Shown here one piece after another: positions 8,238-16,931 of a DNA stretch of 64,000 bases. The position numbers were made by a program, and so were the translations under genes. The notes beneath the pieces were generated by a model that was given only the letters and a program-made list of their open reading frames with translations, did no database searches and was not told where the DNA came from. The DNA is from Asaia lannensis NBRC 102526 (lineage in GTDB: Bacteria; Pseudomonadota; Alphaproteobacteria; Acetobacterales; Acetobacteraceae). Numbering within the stretch: the stretch's first letter is position 1; every line of letters begins with the position of its first letter. The stretch is from positions 1 through 64,000 of the forward strand of contig NZ_JAMXQU010000008.1 of NCBI RefSeq assembly GCF_024054035.1, written 5' to 3'.

Positions 8238-9680
8238 TTACGTGCCGCAGAACGTCGCCCTGACGATTTGCGCGTCTTCGGGGGGGCGTTCATAGGTGGC
8301 ATCATCCTCGAACGGTCGGGTGATGCGCGTCAGAAGCGCTTCGAAAATACTGAAGTCCCCCGTCTCCGCAGCCTCTATCGCTTCAGCGATACGGTGATTG
8401 CGTGCAATGACGGCCGGGTTGCTTTTCAGCATCAGGGCCTGGCTTTCGGCCTCCGAAAGCGGGTCGAGCGCGCGACGCGCCTGCCAGCGCGACATCCACG
8501 AAGCGAGGTCGTCCGGCATGGCGTCGGACAGGCTGGCATCGAGCAGGTTTTCTCCACGGGCAAGCCGTCTGAATGTCAGGGTCCAGTCAAGCTGGTGCGT
8601 TTCCATACAGGCCAGAAGTGCCGCTATCAGAGCAGGATCGTCGTCATGGGGCTGTGACAGACCGAGTTTGGCCCGCATCAGATCGTCATAAGCCTCGGTG
8701 TAGAGCGGTAGAAACCGCCCGAGGGCCGATTGCGCGTGGTCCAGCGCCTTGTCTTCATCCGGGTCGAACAGAGGCAGAAGCGTCTCGGCCAGCCTTGCCA
8801 GATTCCAGCCCGCCAGTTTCGGCTGATTGGCATAGGCATAACGTCCGTTGCGGTCGATCGAACTGAACACCTTGCCTGCGCTATAGCTGTCGAGAAAGGC
8901 ACAGGGACCGTAATCGATCGTCTCGCCCGAAATCGCCATGTTATCGGTATTCATGACACCGTGAATGAAGCCAAGGCTCATCCATTGTGCAATCAGCCGT
9001 GCCTGTGCGGCCACCACGCCATCGTAGAGCGCCCTGACGGGATGCGCTGCCTCACGGGCACAAGGGTAATGACGTGCAATGGCCATATCGCACAAAAAGC
9101 CGATGGCCTCGCTGTTTTCCCGCACGGCGAAATACTGGAACGTCCCGACACGCAGATGACTGGCGGCCACACGTGCCAGAACGGCTCCTGGCTGAGGGCG
9201 ATCGCGCCAGACCGTCTCACCTGTCAGCACCGCCGAAAGGGCGCGCGTGGTCGGTACATGCAAGGCCGCCATGGCTTCGCTCACCAGATATTCGCGCAAT
9301 ACCGGCCCGAGTGCAGCAAGCCCGTCCCCACGGCGCGAGAACGGGGTCGGCCCCGATCCCTTGAGCTGGATGTCCTTTTCCCGGCCATTGCAATCGGTCA
9401 GCACACCCAGAAGATGGGCCCGCCCGTCGCCAAGCTGGGGCACGAACTGCCCGAACTGGTGACCGGCATAGGCCTGCGCGACGGGTGCCACATCGTTCAG
9501 CCGCAACTGTCCCCCGAGAAAGGCAAGTCCTTCATCGGATTTCAGCCAGTCGGGCGACAGGCCGAGCGACCGGGCTAGCGGTTCGTTGACCGCAATACCG
9601 CGCAGGCCGGTGAAGCGGGCCGGATCGGTCTGGACGGCCATGGTCGGCGGAAACGGGGCCGGGCGAAGGGGAGCACTCAT
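8238..9680 (-). CDS. selO: SelO/YdiU protein adenylyltransferase
   Basis: SelO is a pseudokinase-fold enzyme that transfers AMP from ATP to hydroxyl side chains of proteins and is linked to oxidative stress in the systems studied. 480 residues from the ATG at 9680, which has GAGG five bases upstream; the ATG at 9701 has no ribosome site. Family landmarks are QAYAGHQFGQFVPQLGDGRA near residue 70, DIQLKGSGPTPFSRRGDG near 100, and the catalytic/metal segment HGVMNTDNM followed by DYGPCAFLD near 240-265. It converges on rtcR with 22 bases between the stops. Confidence 0.95.
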   Translation of the reverse strand: MSAPLRPAPFPPTMAVQTDPARFTGLRGIAVNEPLARSLGLSPDWLKSDEGLAFLGGQLRLNDVAPVAQAYAGHQFGQFVPQLGDGRAHLLGVLTDCNGREKDIQLKGSGPTPFSRRGDGLAALGPVLREYLVSEAMAALHVPTTRALSAVLTGETVWRDRPQPGAVLARVAASHLRVGTFQYFAVRENSEAIGFLCDMAIARHYPCAREAAHPVRALYDGVVAAQARLIAQWMSLGFIHGVMNTDNMAISGETIDYGPCAFLDSYSAGKVFSSIDRNGRYAYANQPKLAGWNLARLAETLLPLFDPDEDKALDHAQSALGRFLPLYTEAYDDLMRAKLGLSQPHDDDPALIAALLACMETHQLDWTLTFRRLARGENLLDASLSDAMPDDLASWMSRWQARRALDPLSEAESQALMLKSNPAVIARNHRIAEAIEAAETGDFSIFEALLTRITRPFEDDATYERPPEDAQIVRATFCGT

Positions 9681-9931
9681 GAAACCTCGGCTGAAAAACA
9701 CATGCTGAAATTATATGTTTGAGATTATGCTGGGCCTGTCCAAGCCCGTAGGACACCCGGCAGAACATGCAGGAGAAAGACCTGCCCGGTGTGTGTCATC
9801 TCCATGTGGCGTTTTGTCAGAGATGGCGAGCGCGGAGAATGCTGCAAGGCTCGGGCGGTAAATGGGAGGATCGGATAAGTTTTTTTACCCTCTCCCTTCC
9901 CATTTCGCGACCGGACGTCCAAAACCCCCTC

Positions 9932-11341
9932 ATGTCGAAACACCCTTCTGCCGGCAGACGGATCGTCCATAATGTCAGCTTTCTGACACTGGGGCGCATT
10001 GCGACGGCAATATGCAGCTTTGCCTATATTGCCTTTGCCGTCAGGGCGCTCGGTCTGGCGTCGTTCGGTGTGCTGATCCTGATCCATTCCCTTGGCATCA
10101 TGGCTTCGACATTTTCCCGCATGCAGTCCTGGCAGACACTCATACGCTATGGCAACGAGCCCTATGCACAGCGCGATCTCGATCTGTTGCGCAGGATCAT
10201 CGGGTTCTGCATCCGTCTCGATCTGCTTTCGGCCTTGGTGGCCGTCTCGATCGGTCTGATCAGCGTGACATTCTACAGCCATGTCGCGCACTGGACTTCA
10301 TGGGTCACCACACTGGCCTATTTCTACGCGCTGATCTGTCCTTTCATGTATACCGGATGGAGCAATGGCGTTCTGCGCCTGACCGAGCGTTTTCACCTCG
10401 TTCCGGTCAGCGATACCATAACGGCCATCTTCCGGACGGCAGGCACGGCCGTCGGGTACGTGTTCCATCTCAAGCTCGGATTTTTCGTTCTGGTCTGGGC
10501 AGGCGCGGTGCTTCTGGATTACGGGCTGTTCCTGTATTTCGCCCTTTCCACGCTGCGTCATCAGATCGGGTTGCGCCTTCGCGTGCGCGATGTGTTGACC
10601 GGGTGGCGCTGGCAGTTGCCCGGCATGTGGGCGTTCACCCGTTCGACCAGTATCAATCAGACCCTTGGGGCTGTCTCGGGCCATATCAGCACGCTGGTCG
10701 TAGGCTCTCTGCTCGGCTCGGCCGAGGCCGCCGTATTCAGGATCTGCCGCCAGATTGCCGACGGGATCGTCACGCCGGCCCAGATGCTTTCGCCCGTGCT
10801 TTATCCCGAACTCGTCAAGATGCGCGACCGGCAGGACTGGTCGGGGCTCAAGCGCCTCACATGGAAAATCTTCGGTATTCTCTGTGCTGTGTCTGTTGTC
10901 CTGCTTCTGGTCGCAGCGTTTTTCGGCGGTCGCATTTTCTCGCTCATGCTGCATATCCATCTGCATGGCACGACCTATTACATCTCGATCATGTTGGTTT
11001 CTGCTGTCCTGACCCTGCTGGTCGTGCCACTGGAGCCGCTTTTGACGGTCATGGGGCAGATAGGCTTTCTGATGGCCAACCGGACCTGGATTACCCTTGC
11101 CTATTTCCCCGTCCTTTATGGCCTGACCGCGCATTTCTCGCTCGCCGGGGCCTGTTATGCGACGACGTTCAGCAGCTTTCTCATGTTCGTGACACGTCTG
11201 TGGAAAGCAGCGATGTCGTCCCTGCGCGTCCATGGTACGACGCCTCCCTCAGTGAGCCAGCCCTTAACGCCCGCTGTGCAGGAGGACGCCGCTGCTTCCG
11301 ATGCTGCACGCTCCGAAGAGGGGCTGATCGTCAAGGCGTAA
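9932..11341 (+). CDS. Polysaccharide flippase-like membrane protein (MATE/MVF superfamily)
   Basis: 469 residues from the ATG at 9932. About 12-14 hydrophobic segments run through the chain, starting with the family-typical opening RIVHNVSFLTLGRIATAICSFAYIAFAVRALG, which matches the first helices of Wzx/RfbX O-antigen and exopolysaccharide flippases. The last 35 residues are a hydrophilic Pro/Ala/Glu tail in the cytoplasm. It would move lipid-linked glycan units across the inner membrane. The ribosome site is poor, and starts further upstream (9839) are possible. No glycosyltransferases or polymerase lie next to it, so its partner pathway is unknown. It converges on the Ehr-like operon. Confidence 0.8.
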   Translation: MSKHPSAGRRIVHNVSFLTLGRIATAICSFAYIAFAVRALGLASFGVLILIHSLGIMASTFSRMQSWQTLIRYGNEPYAQRDLDLLRRIIGFCIRLDLLSALVAVSIGLISVTFYSHVAHWTSWVTTLAYFYALICPFMYTGWSNGVLRLTERFHLVPVSDTITAIFRTAGTAVGYVFHLKLGFFVLVWAGAVLLDYGLFLYFALSTLRHQIGLRLRVRDVLTGWRWQLPGMWAFTRSTSINQTLGAVSGHISTLVVGSLLGSAEAAVFRICRQIADGIVTPAQMLSPVLYPELVKMRDRQDWSGLKRLTWKIFGILCAVSVVLLLVAAFFGGRIFSLMLHIHLHGTTYYISIMLVSAVLTLLVVPLEPLLTVMGQIGFLMANRTWITLAYFPVLYGLTAHFSLAGACYATTFSSFLMFVTRLWKAAMSSLRVHGTTPPSVSQPLTPAVQEDAAASDAARSEEGLIVKA

Positions 11342-11353
11342 AGGCCTTGGAAC

Positions 11354-12754
11354 CTACTGCTCCGCTCCGCCAGGATCGAAGCCGAAAGACGCCAGAACAA
11401 GCCTGTCATCCCACCGGTTGTGCAGCATCTGCGGCAGAACCCCCAGAAGCGCGCGTGCCGGATCGCGGAGCATGATTCCTTCGATACGCGAGTCCTGAAG
11501 GCGTACCCAGCACCAGATATCGCCATGCGGACCTTCCACAGCGCCAATACCCTCGCCCGAACCGGTCGGCAGAGCGGGCGTGGTAGGGAGAGGCGTGCCG
11601 AATTGCGAAGCCACACGTTCGATGCGGCGCAGGGAATCGCGTATCTCGTCCAGTCTCAGGGATTGCCTCGCCCAGGCATCCCCGGCCATACGGGAACCGG
11701 CCCGCCCGGGAACATGGCGCATATCGTCCTCAAGCTGGCGCAGATCGAAAGAGCGTCCCGAAGCACGCCCTGCGATCCCCCCCAGACAGAAAATGCGGGC
11801 ACGCGACGATGTCAGCGTGCCTAGCCCTTCGAGGCATTCGGCCATCTGGGCATGAAGCGTCTCCAATGGATCCAGACGCGGCATGAGCGCGTCGTGAACG
11901 GCATGGGCGAGGCCGCAGATATCGAGTCCTGATGCAATGCCCTCGGGCGTGATGGAATCCGTCAGCCGTCTTGTCGCCCCATGATGCGCACATAGACTGG
12001 CGCAGAGATCTTCGGCCAGACGGGCATGGGTGGCCAGCAAGCCGAAGCCCGACAATTCCGCCAGCAGGGCAATATCGCGGCAATGGACGGCAATGCGCTC
12101 GATTTCAGACAGCAATGTGCGTGCATCGCGCACATCGTCGCCCGGCACGATGCCCAGCGCCTGTTCCACAGCACGCGAATAGGCCAGGGGTGCTGCAACG
12201 AAGGCAGAAGAGACGCTGCGCCCGATGAGCTTCAGAACTGCTTCAGGAGGCTGACCGATGAGTTGCTGAAGCAGTCCTCTATGGGCAGCACCCGGGATAA
12301 TCGTGCCATTACCCCAGGCAAAGGGAGCCATGTCGCTGTGGAGCGCATCGAGAAACGCGGGAGAGGGCGGGGCATGATCCGATGGGACGGAACGGCGGGA
12401 CAGCGGCGCGATGCTCGCCCATCCGCCTCGGTCCAGCGCAGGCTCCGTATCGGCCGCGCCCAAGGGCAGACATCCCCATAGATCCTGCGCGATGCGCTCT
12501 GGCCATGATGCGGGCGGCAGGACAGCCGAAAGCGCGAAATAACGTCCGTCGATCAGAGGCGTGCTCACCATGAGCGGTGTGCGGTGATCGAGAAACAGCG
12601 CATAGGCAAAGCTGTCATCGCACCAGTGCGCAATGAACCAGCCGGGCGCTTTTGTCAGCATGTCCCGCCACTGTCCCTCATCCAGACGGTAATGCTGCGG
12701 CGCTATGGCCTCTCCTGCCCGTATTGCGGCAATCATGCTCATGGTGCCCGCCAT
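11354..12754 (-). CDS. Hydrogenase-4/NuoCD-like large subunit without Ni-Fe ligands (HyfG-like, Ehr type)
   Basis: 466 residues, about 90 fewer than E. coli HyfG. Residues 1-130 resemble the NuoC-like part (YFALSAVLPPASWPERIAQDLWG), and the rest the NuoD/large subunit, with AHRGLLQQLIG at 157-167. Where Ni-Fe enzymes have RICGxC, this protein reads GRSVSSAFVAAP (179-190), and the C-terminal DPCxxC reads DPARALL, so all four ligand cysteines are absent. That places it with energy-converting-hydrogenase-related (Ehr) subunits rather than true hydrogenases. It overlaps the previous gene by 16 bases. It is the last gene of the operon; the usual NuoB-like partner that should follow is missing. Confidence 0.8.
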   Translation of the reverse strand: MAGTMSMIAAIRAGEAIAPQHYRLDEGQWRDMLTKAPGWFIAHWCDDSFAYALFLDHRTPLMVSTPLIDGRYFALSAVLPPASWPERIAQDLWGCLPLGAADTEPALDRGGWASIAPLSRRSVPSDHAPPSPAFLDALHSDMAPFAWGNGTIIPGAAHRGLLQQLIGQPPEAVLKLIGRSVSSAFVAAPLAYSRAVEQALGIVPGDDVRDARTLLSEIERIAVHCRDIALLAELSGFGLLATHARLAEDLCASLCAHHGATRRLTDSITPEGIASGLDICGLAHAVHDALMPRLDPLETLHAQMAECLEGLGTLTSSRARIFCLGGIAGRASGRSFDLRQLEDDMRHVPGRAGSRMAGDAWARQSLRLDEIRDSLRRIERVASQFGTPLPTTPALPTGSGEGIGAVEGPHGDIWCWVRLQDSRIEGIMLRDPARALLGVLPQMLHNRWDDRLVLASFGFDPGGAEQ

Positions 12755-13893
12755 TTCAAAGGCCAGTCAGACAGGATAGGGAGTGCCCCTCCAGAGGGTA
12801 GGGACGTCGTCCACCCTGTCACGATACCTGCACCAAGACCGAGACCCAGAAGGGCCAGCACGATCGCACGGTCGCGCCACGAGGCAGGAAAGCAGGAGGT
12901 AAGCTGGCAGCGACTGGCCAGCACGCAAAGCGCCAGACCGCAGAGCCCGGTAAGAAGAATGCCCGATCGTGCCAATCCCGCGAGTACCATGCAGCTTGCT
13001 GCAAAGCCCGGCCAGGGTGGCAGGCCGCACTGGATCCAGCGTCGCATGGGAAGCGGGAGGACGGGTTCGGCTGCAAGGGCGAATGCGCTGGTCAGAAAGA
13101 GCAGCGATGGCACGATACCTATCGGCAGGGCGGCAGCGATAATGGCCAGTGCCACAGAGATCCGCGGGCTGTCCTGATCCGTCAGAACGCAGATCCAGAG
13201 TCCGGCGAGCCCTGCAAGAAGAAGCACCATATGGGTCATGTCGCGCTCTGGTAGGCGCAGCATCAGGGCAATCGCACTGAGGCAAAGCAGCATATCGAGC
13301 AGGATCGCATTTCTGTAATCGGCCCGTATGCTGCGACCGGAGGTCCCCGGCAGACCAAGACCGGCGAGAAGACAGAGGCCGACGGCCATGAACAGATCGC
13401 CTAGGCGAAGCAGGGCAGGATCGGCCCCAAGAGTGGTGAGGCTCGTGCCGAGCAGGGTCATGACAAGACCTGCCAGTCGCAGGCGCATCGGTTCCCAGGC
13501 CTGTTTGGCCCGTGAGGTGACCAGTGTTTCATTGAGCGCGAGCACGAGCGCAGCACAGCCGGTCAGACAGGCCACGGGCAGGACGCTTTTCGCACAAAGG
13601 GCCAGCATGATCACGGCACTGGCCAGAAAATTGAGCGATGTTGGAATGCGTCCGTTTGCTTCGCGCCATGCGAGCAGGGGAACAGTGCTCGCAAGCAGGC
13701 ATCCCCAGCGTGCCAGAAGATCCTGATTGTAGAGAAGCGGTGTGAGAACGAGCGTAAGGGCAAGGCCTGCAAGCGCGAAAATCCGCGCGGAACTGCGCGC
13801 GCGCGCTTCAGGCAGAAGAATGAGCAGACAAGCTGCAATGAGCGGCCAGGCCGGGATCAGGAATTGCGCGATCTGGTGCAGGGTCTCACCCAT
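12739..13893 (-). CDS. Antiporter-like membrane subunit, HyfF/NuoN-related, shortened
   Basis: 384 residues with about 11-12 hydrophobic segments, against about 526 in E. coli HyfF. Position in the operon and the pattern of helices place it with the NuoL/M/N-type subunits. The hallmark TM5 Glu and the TM7 Lys of the KxxxVPxHxWLPDA type cannot be found: the matching region reads LLAGLGLPGTSGRS (around 180-190). A GLPP(W)PGF segment near residue 285 is the best-kept family landmark. It overlaps the gene before it by 8 bases and the one after by 16. Probably a structural membrane subunit that no longer pumps ions; this is an inference from memory-based alignment. Confidence 0.65.
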   Translation of the reverse strand: MGETLHQIAQFLIPAWPLIAACLLILLPEARARSSARIFALAGLALTLVLTPLLYNQDLLARWGCLLASTVPLLAWREANGRIPTSLNFLASAVIMLALCAKSVLPVACLTGCAALVLALNETLVTSRAKQAWEPMRLRLAGLVMTLLGTSLTTLGADPALLRLGDLFMAVGLCLLAGLGLPGTSGRSIRADYRNAILLDMLLCLSAIALMLRLPERDMTHMVLLLAGLAGLWICVLTDQDSPRISVALAIIAAALPIGIVPSLLFLTSAFALAAEPVLPLPMRRWIQCGLPPWPGFAASCMVLAGLARSGILLTGLCGLALCVLASRCQLTSCFPASWRDRAIVLALLGLGLGAGIVTGWTTSLPSGGALPILSDWPLKWRAP

Positions 13894-14440
13894 CGATGTT
13901 GCTCCCGATGCGTGACCAGGCGAGACGCGGCATCAACCAGCCCCCTAGCGCAAGCAGCCCGCTCCAGACGAGCGCGGTGCCGAGAATGAGGGGCCAGCTT
14001 TGCGTATGTCCCCCGAGGAGGAGCAGACCGTTAAGCGCGCACAGAAGCCCGGTCAGCTGGAAAAGCGGCGTCGGTAGGGCCGCAGCGCATAAACCGGAAA
14101 GTACGATCCCCGTGCAGATCAGGACCGGCAGCCCTGGCATGGCAGCAAGGGCCGTCAGCAGAACGAGCAGAATGGCTGCACAGACGGCGAGTGCTGCAGA
14201 TTGCTGGGCGGCACGCCGCTCGCGCAGATCGCCGGAGCGCCAGGCGATATAGCGACGCAGGACGATCCACCCTGCCCCGTTGAGCAGGGGCAGTAGAATG
14301 AGCGCGGCAAGTGCAGGGGCACCATGCCCGATCCCCGACACGCACGCTGCGGCGCAGGTGCCGTGAAAAGGCAGGATACGGGCATCCCGCCCTATGGCGG
14401 CAAGGGCAATCAGCAGGGTCAGGCCGAGCAGGACTGTCAT
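13886..14440 (-). CDS. HyfE-like membrane subunit of the Ehr-like complex
   Basis: 184 residues with about six hydrophobic segments, starting MTVLLGLTLLIALA at an ATG (14440) that overlaps the preceding stop codon as ATGA. A longer frame to 14671 exists but runs through the preceding gene and is rejected. HyfE proteins (about 216 residues in E. coli) are NuoK-like at one end and sit between HyfC/D and HyfF, which is exactly this position. No catalytic residue is expected. Assignment rests on gene order, size and hydrophobicity more than on motif. Confidence 0.6.
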   Translation of the reverse strand: MTVLLGLTLLIALAAIGRDARILPFHGTCAAACVSGIGHGAPALAALILLPLLNGAGWIVLRRYIAWRSGDLRERRAAQQSAALAVCAAILLVLLTALAAMPGLPVLICTGIVLSGLCAAALPTPLFQLTGLLCALNGLLLLGGHTQSWPLILGTALVWSGLLALGGWLMPRLAWSRIGSNIDG

Positions 14441-15339
14441 GATGCGATTCTCCCGGCCAGGACCAGCAGAATGGCTGCCCCGCTCAGCACAAGGGCCAGG
14501 CGGGCCGAGGGCAGCGGTCGCAGAACACGCCAGCCTGTTGCCAGAACCACGAGCACCGCAAGTTTGGCCGGGGCAGCCACACACCAAAGCAGGGCAAGAT
14601 GGCCGAATGAGCTCGTGGCAGTGGCAATGGAATCCGGCCAGACCAGATCGGCAACGAGCAGATACCAGCACAGACAGGAAAGATCGTGTCTGTAGCGCAG
14701 CAGGCTTCGGTGTCGCCCTTCGGCACCGGCACTCAGCCCTTCAAGAACGGCGTACGAAAGGAAATTCCGGTTCAGGATCAGCAGAACTGCCGTCGCCACG
14801 AAGACGAGACCACCGAGCAGGGCAGGGGCGGGTTGAAGGAGACGCTGTTGCAACAGCCCGTCGAGCGTTGCCGCACCGGGCAGGCCGATCGTGATAAGCG
14901 TGCCTGTCAGGGCAAGGAGCGGGACAAGAAAAATCAGATCCTGACCGATCGCTGCGAGGCTGGCGCGGTTTCTGAGGGCGATCATGCGCGTGGGCGCCTG
15001 ACTCTGGGCTTGGGCCCAGATCGGCACGCAGGAGAGGATCAGCAGTATGCCGCAGGCCAGTGGCTCGGACAGGAAGCCGAAGGCGGAAAATGTGCTGGCA
15101 TAGGGCACACCCAGACAGGCCAGACCCGCTGCACAAAGCGCCATCCATCCCGATGCCGGTACCGTTCCCGGCTGGTTCCAGCCTGTACGGATCTGACGCC
15201 AGCGCCAGCCCGGGCGTGGGCCGTGGCGCCCGGTGAACAGGGCCTCCATGGCGCATTCCAGATCGGTCAGAAAGGGGGCAATGACGGCAAGGATCGCGAG
15301 CTGCGCGAGGGTTATGCAAAGACCGAGTACGATTGTCAT
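14437..15339 (-). CDS. HyfC/NuoH-like membrane subunit of the Ehr-like complex
   Basis: 300 residues from the ATG at 15339, which overlaps the stop of the upstream gene (ATGA). About eight hydrophobic segments. Family landmarks are a long loop after the first helices (APFLTDLECAMEALFTGRHGPRPGWRWRQI), matching the amphipathic loop of NuoH/HycD near the quinone chamber, and a late segment LNRNFLSYAVLEG where relatives have an E-x-R-x-P-x-D motif. The acidic E/D residues of that motif are thus changed. This subunit normally links the large subunit to the membrane arm. A start at 15387 is possible but would extend into the upstream gene. Confidence 0.65.
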   Translation of the reverse strand: MTIVLGLCITLAQLAILAVIAPFLTDLECAMEALFTGRHGPRPGWRWRQIRTGWNQPGTVPASGWMALCAAGLACLGVPYASTFSAFGFLSEPLACGILLILSCVPIWAQAQSQAPTRMIALRNRASLAAIGQDLIFLVPLLALTGTLITIGLPGAATLDGLLQQRLLQPAPALLGGLVFVATAVLLILNRNFLSYAVLEGLSAGAEGRHRSLLRYRHDLSCLCWYLLVADLVWPDSIATATSSFGHLALLWCVAAPAKLAVLVVLATGWRVLRPLPSARLALVLSGAAILLVLAGRIAS

Positions 15340-16931
15340 GCGGCCCAGCCCAACCATGCCAGTGCACAGGCCAGAAGGACGAGCCACAGCGGGAGGATCT
15401 GTCGGTTGAGGACCCCGCCCAGACGCCCTGCGGCCGGCGCAGAACCGTCTGCGGACGCTTGTGCGGAATGGTGCATGACGCGGCCAGCGATATCACGCAT
15501 CAGATGTCGTCGCGATGCCATGACCCGTCTGAGTCCCCAGGGGAGACGAAGACGAAAACCCGGTAAAGGCCAGTCTGTCAGCAGGGGTATATGGGTAGGA
15601 AGATGGGCTGCCAGATGCGGCATAACGAAGGGAGCAAGCAATGCGGGTACTGCAAAGATCAGGGCAGGATACCAGAACGCGCCATCTCCCCCAGCGATCG
15701 ACCAGATCGGCCATGAGCGCCAGAGTTCCGGGGCGACGCCTGCAACATGCTGGACAGCCTCATGAACGAGCCCCAGCAGAAGCCCCGGACAGATCGACAG
15801 GCATAATCCCAGTGTCAGGGCAGGCATTGCTGCGCGATCGGCCCAGACAGCCGGGCTATAACCAGGTGTGGGGATCTCGCCTGCCATAGAGTCATGATCG
15901 GATCGAACGGGATCGGACAATGGAACGCGCCGCTTCCCCGAGAGGCTCTGCCATGTCTCCAGCCAGGCCCTGACCATAAGGAGACCGATGACGAGGCTCA
16001 GGATCATGGCACCCGCTGTCCAGCTCGGCGAGAGTCCGGCCAGACCACTGACACAATGGAGCCCGAGCCAGAATGGCAGAAAGCCTGCAAGAGGAGGAAG
16101 GGGTGTTCTGAAGAACCCTGTTATGCGGTCGGAGGCGCTCAGCGCCAGAGCCAGAATGAATGCTTCTCCTCCCGCAAGGGCGCTGTCCGGCAGGCCGCCC
16201 GCCCGGGCACTGAGGGTTAGTCCAAGCAGCAGAACGGGCCAGAAAGTCAGTGCGAGCCTGACTGGAAGGAGCAGGCAAAGCCCACTTCCCAGAATGCACA
16301 ACGCGACCGGCCAGAAAAACCCGTGTTGCGCCAGAAGCCCCGGCACGAGGAGCGCATAGGCCAGAACGGGCAGGTCGATGAAACCGGGCAAAAGGACAAG
16401 GCTGAAGGCCGGCGCGAGCGGACCGAGTGCGGGAATGATGGCCGCGACGACTGCAAGACAGCCGCCCGGTGCCAGAAATCCGAGTTTCCAGCGCTGGAGC
16501 CGGGAGGCGGAAGAAGGTGATCGCCCCTCGATCAGGCACGGCATGAAACATATCAGGCTCAGGGCAGGCGATGCGCAGATCAGTCCGAGTGCTCCGCTCG
16601 CCGCGCTGACCGGTTTGTCCTTCAGGGCAGGCGAGAAACAGGCAATGGACCAGAGAAGAAGCCAGCATCCACGAAGCGGATCGAGAGCGAGAGGTCCGAG
16701 ATGGATTTCATGCAGCCCACAGGCAGCCCATCCGGCGATGACGATCTGTGCGATGAGCGCTGCAAGACGCAAAAGGATGAGGGCATGGCTTTGCCCGAAC
16801 ATTGCCGACAGCCTGATGGCAAAACAGACAGGCAGAAGGGCAAGGGCGAAGGTCGGAAACAGGGTCTCATCCTGACAGAAAAGAAGCGATATCCGGCGGA
16901 TTGCGTCGTCGTTGTGACGTGATACCGGCAA
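15336..16931 (-). CDS. Antiporter-like membrane subunit, HyfB/NuoL-related, shortened
   Basis: Up to 531 residues with about 14 hydrophobic segments; E. coli HyfB has about 670. First gene of the five-gene operon. The only in-frame start before the first helix is a TTG at 16931; the first ATG (16802) would remove that helix, so the 5' end is uncertain. The conserved WE in TM5 reads MP (CFMPCLIEG near residue 135), and no K-x-x-x-VP-x-H-x-WLP segment is found, so the proton path seen in the nuoL, nuoM and nuoN products of this same window is gone. Residues 330-420 and 440-520 contain long loops. Identity rests on order and topology. Confidence 0.6.
   Translation of the reverse strand: MPVSRHNDDAIRRISLLFCQDETLFPTFALALLPVCFAIRLSAMFGQSHALILLRLAALIAQIVIAGWAACGLHEIHLGPLALDPLRGCWLLLWSIACFSPALKDKPVSAASGALGLICASPALSLICFMPCLIEGRSPSSASRLQRWKLGFLAPGGCLAVVAAIIPALGPLAPAFSLVLLPGFIDLPVLAYALLVPGLLAQHGFFWPVALCILGSGLCLLLPVRLALTFWPVLLLGLTLSARAGGLPDSALAGGEAFILALALSASDRITGFFRTPLPPLAGFLPFWLGLHCVSGLAGLSPSWTAGAMILSLVIGLLMVRAWLETWQSLSGKRRVPLSDPVRSDHDSMAGEIPTPGYSPAVWADRAAMPALTLGLCLSICPGLLLGLVHEAVQHVAGVAPELWRSWPIWSIAGGDGAFWYPALIFAVPALLAPFVMPHLAAHLPTHIPLLTDWPLPGFRLRLPWGLRRVMASRRHLMRDIAGRVMHHSAQASADGSAPAAGRLGGVLNRQILPLWLVLLACALAWLGWAA

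Noticed and set aside
15336-16931. HyfB-like gene as a 5'-truncated pseudogene
   Set aside because: The start is a TTG and the protein is short, but the frame is open over 530 codons, keeps its membrane pattern and is coupled to the next gene by ATGA, so decay is not the simplest reading.
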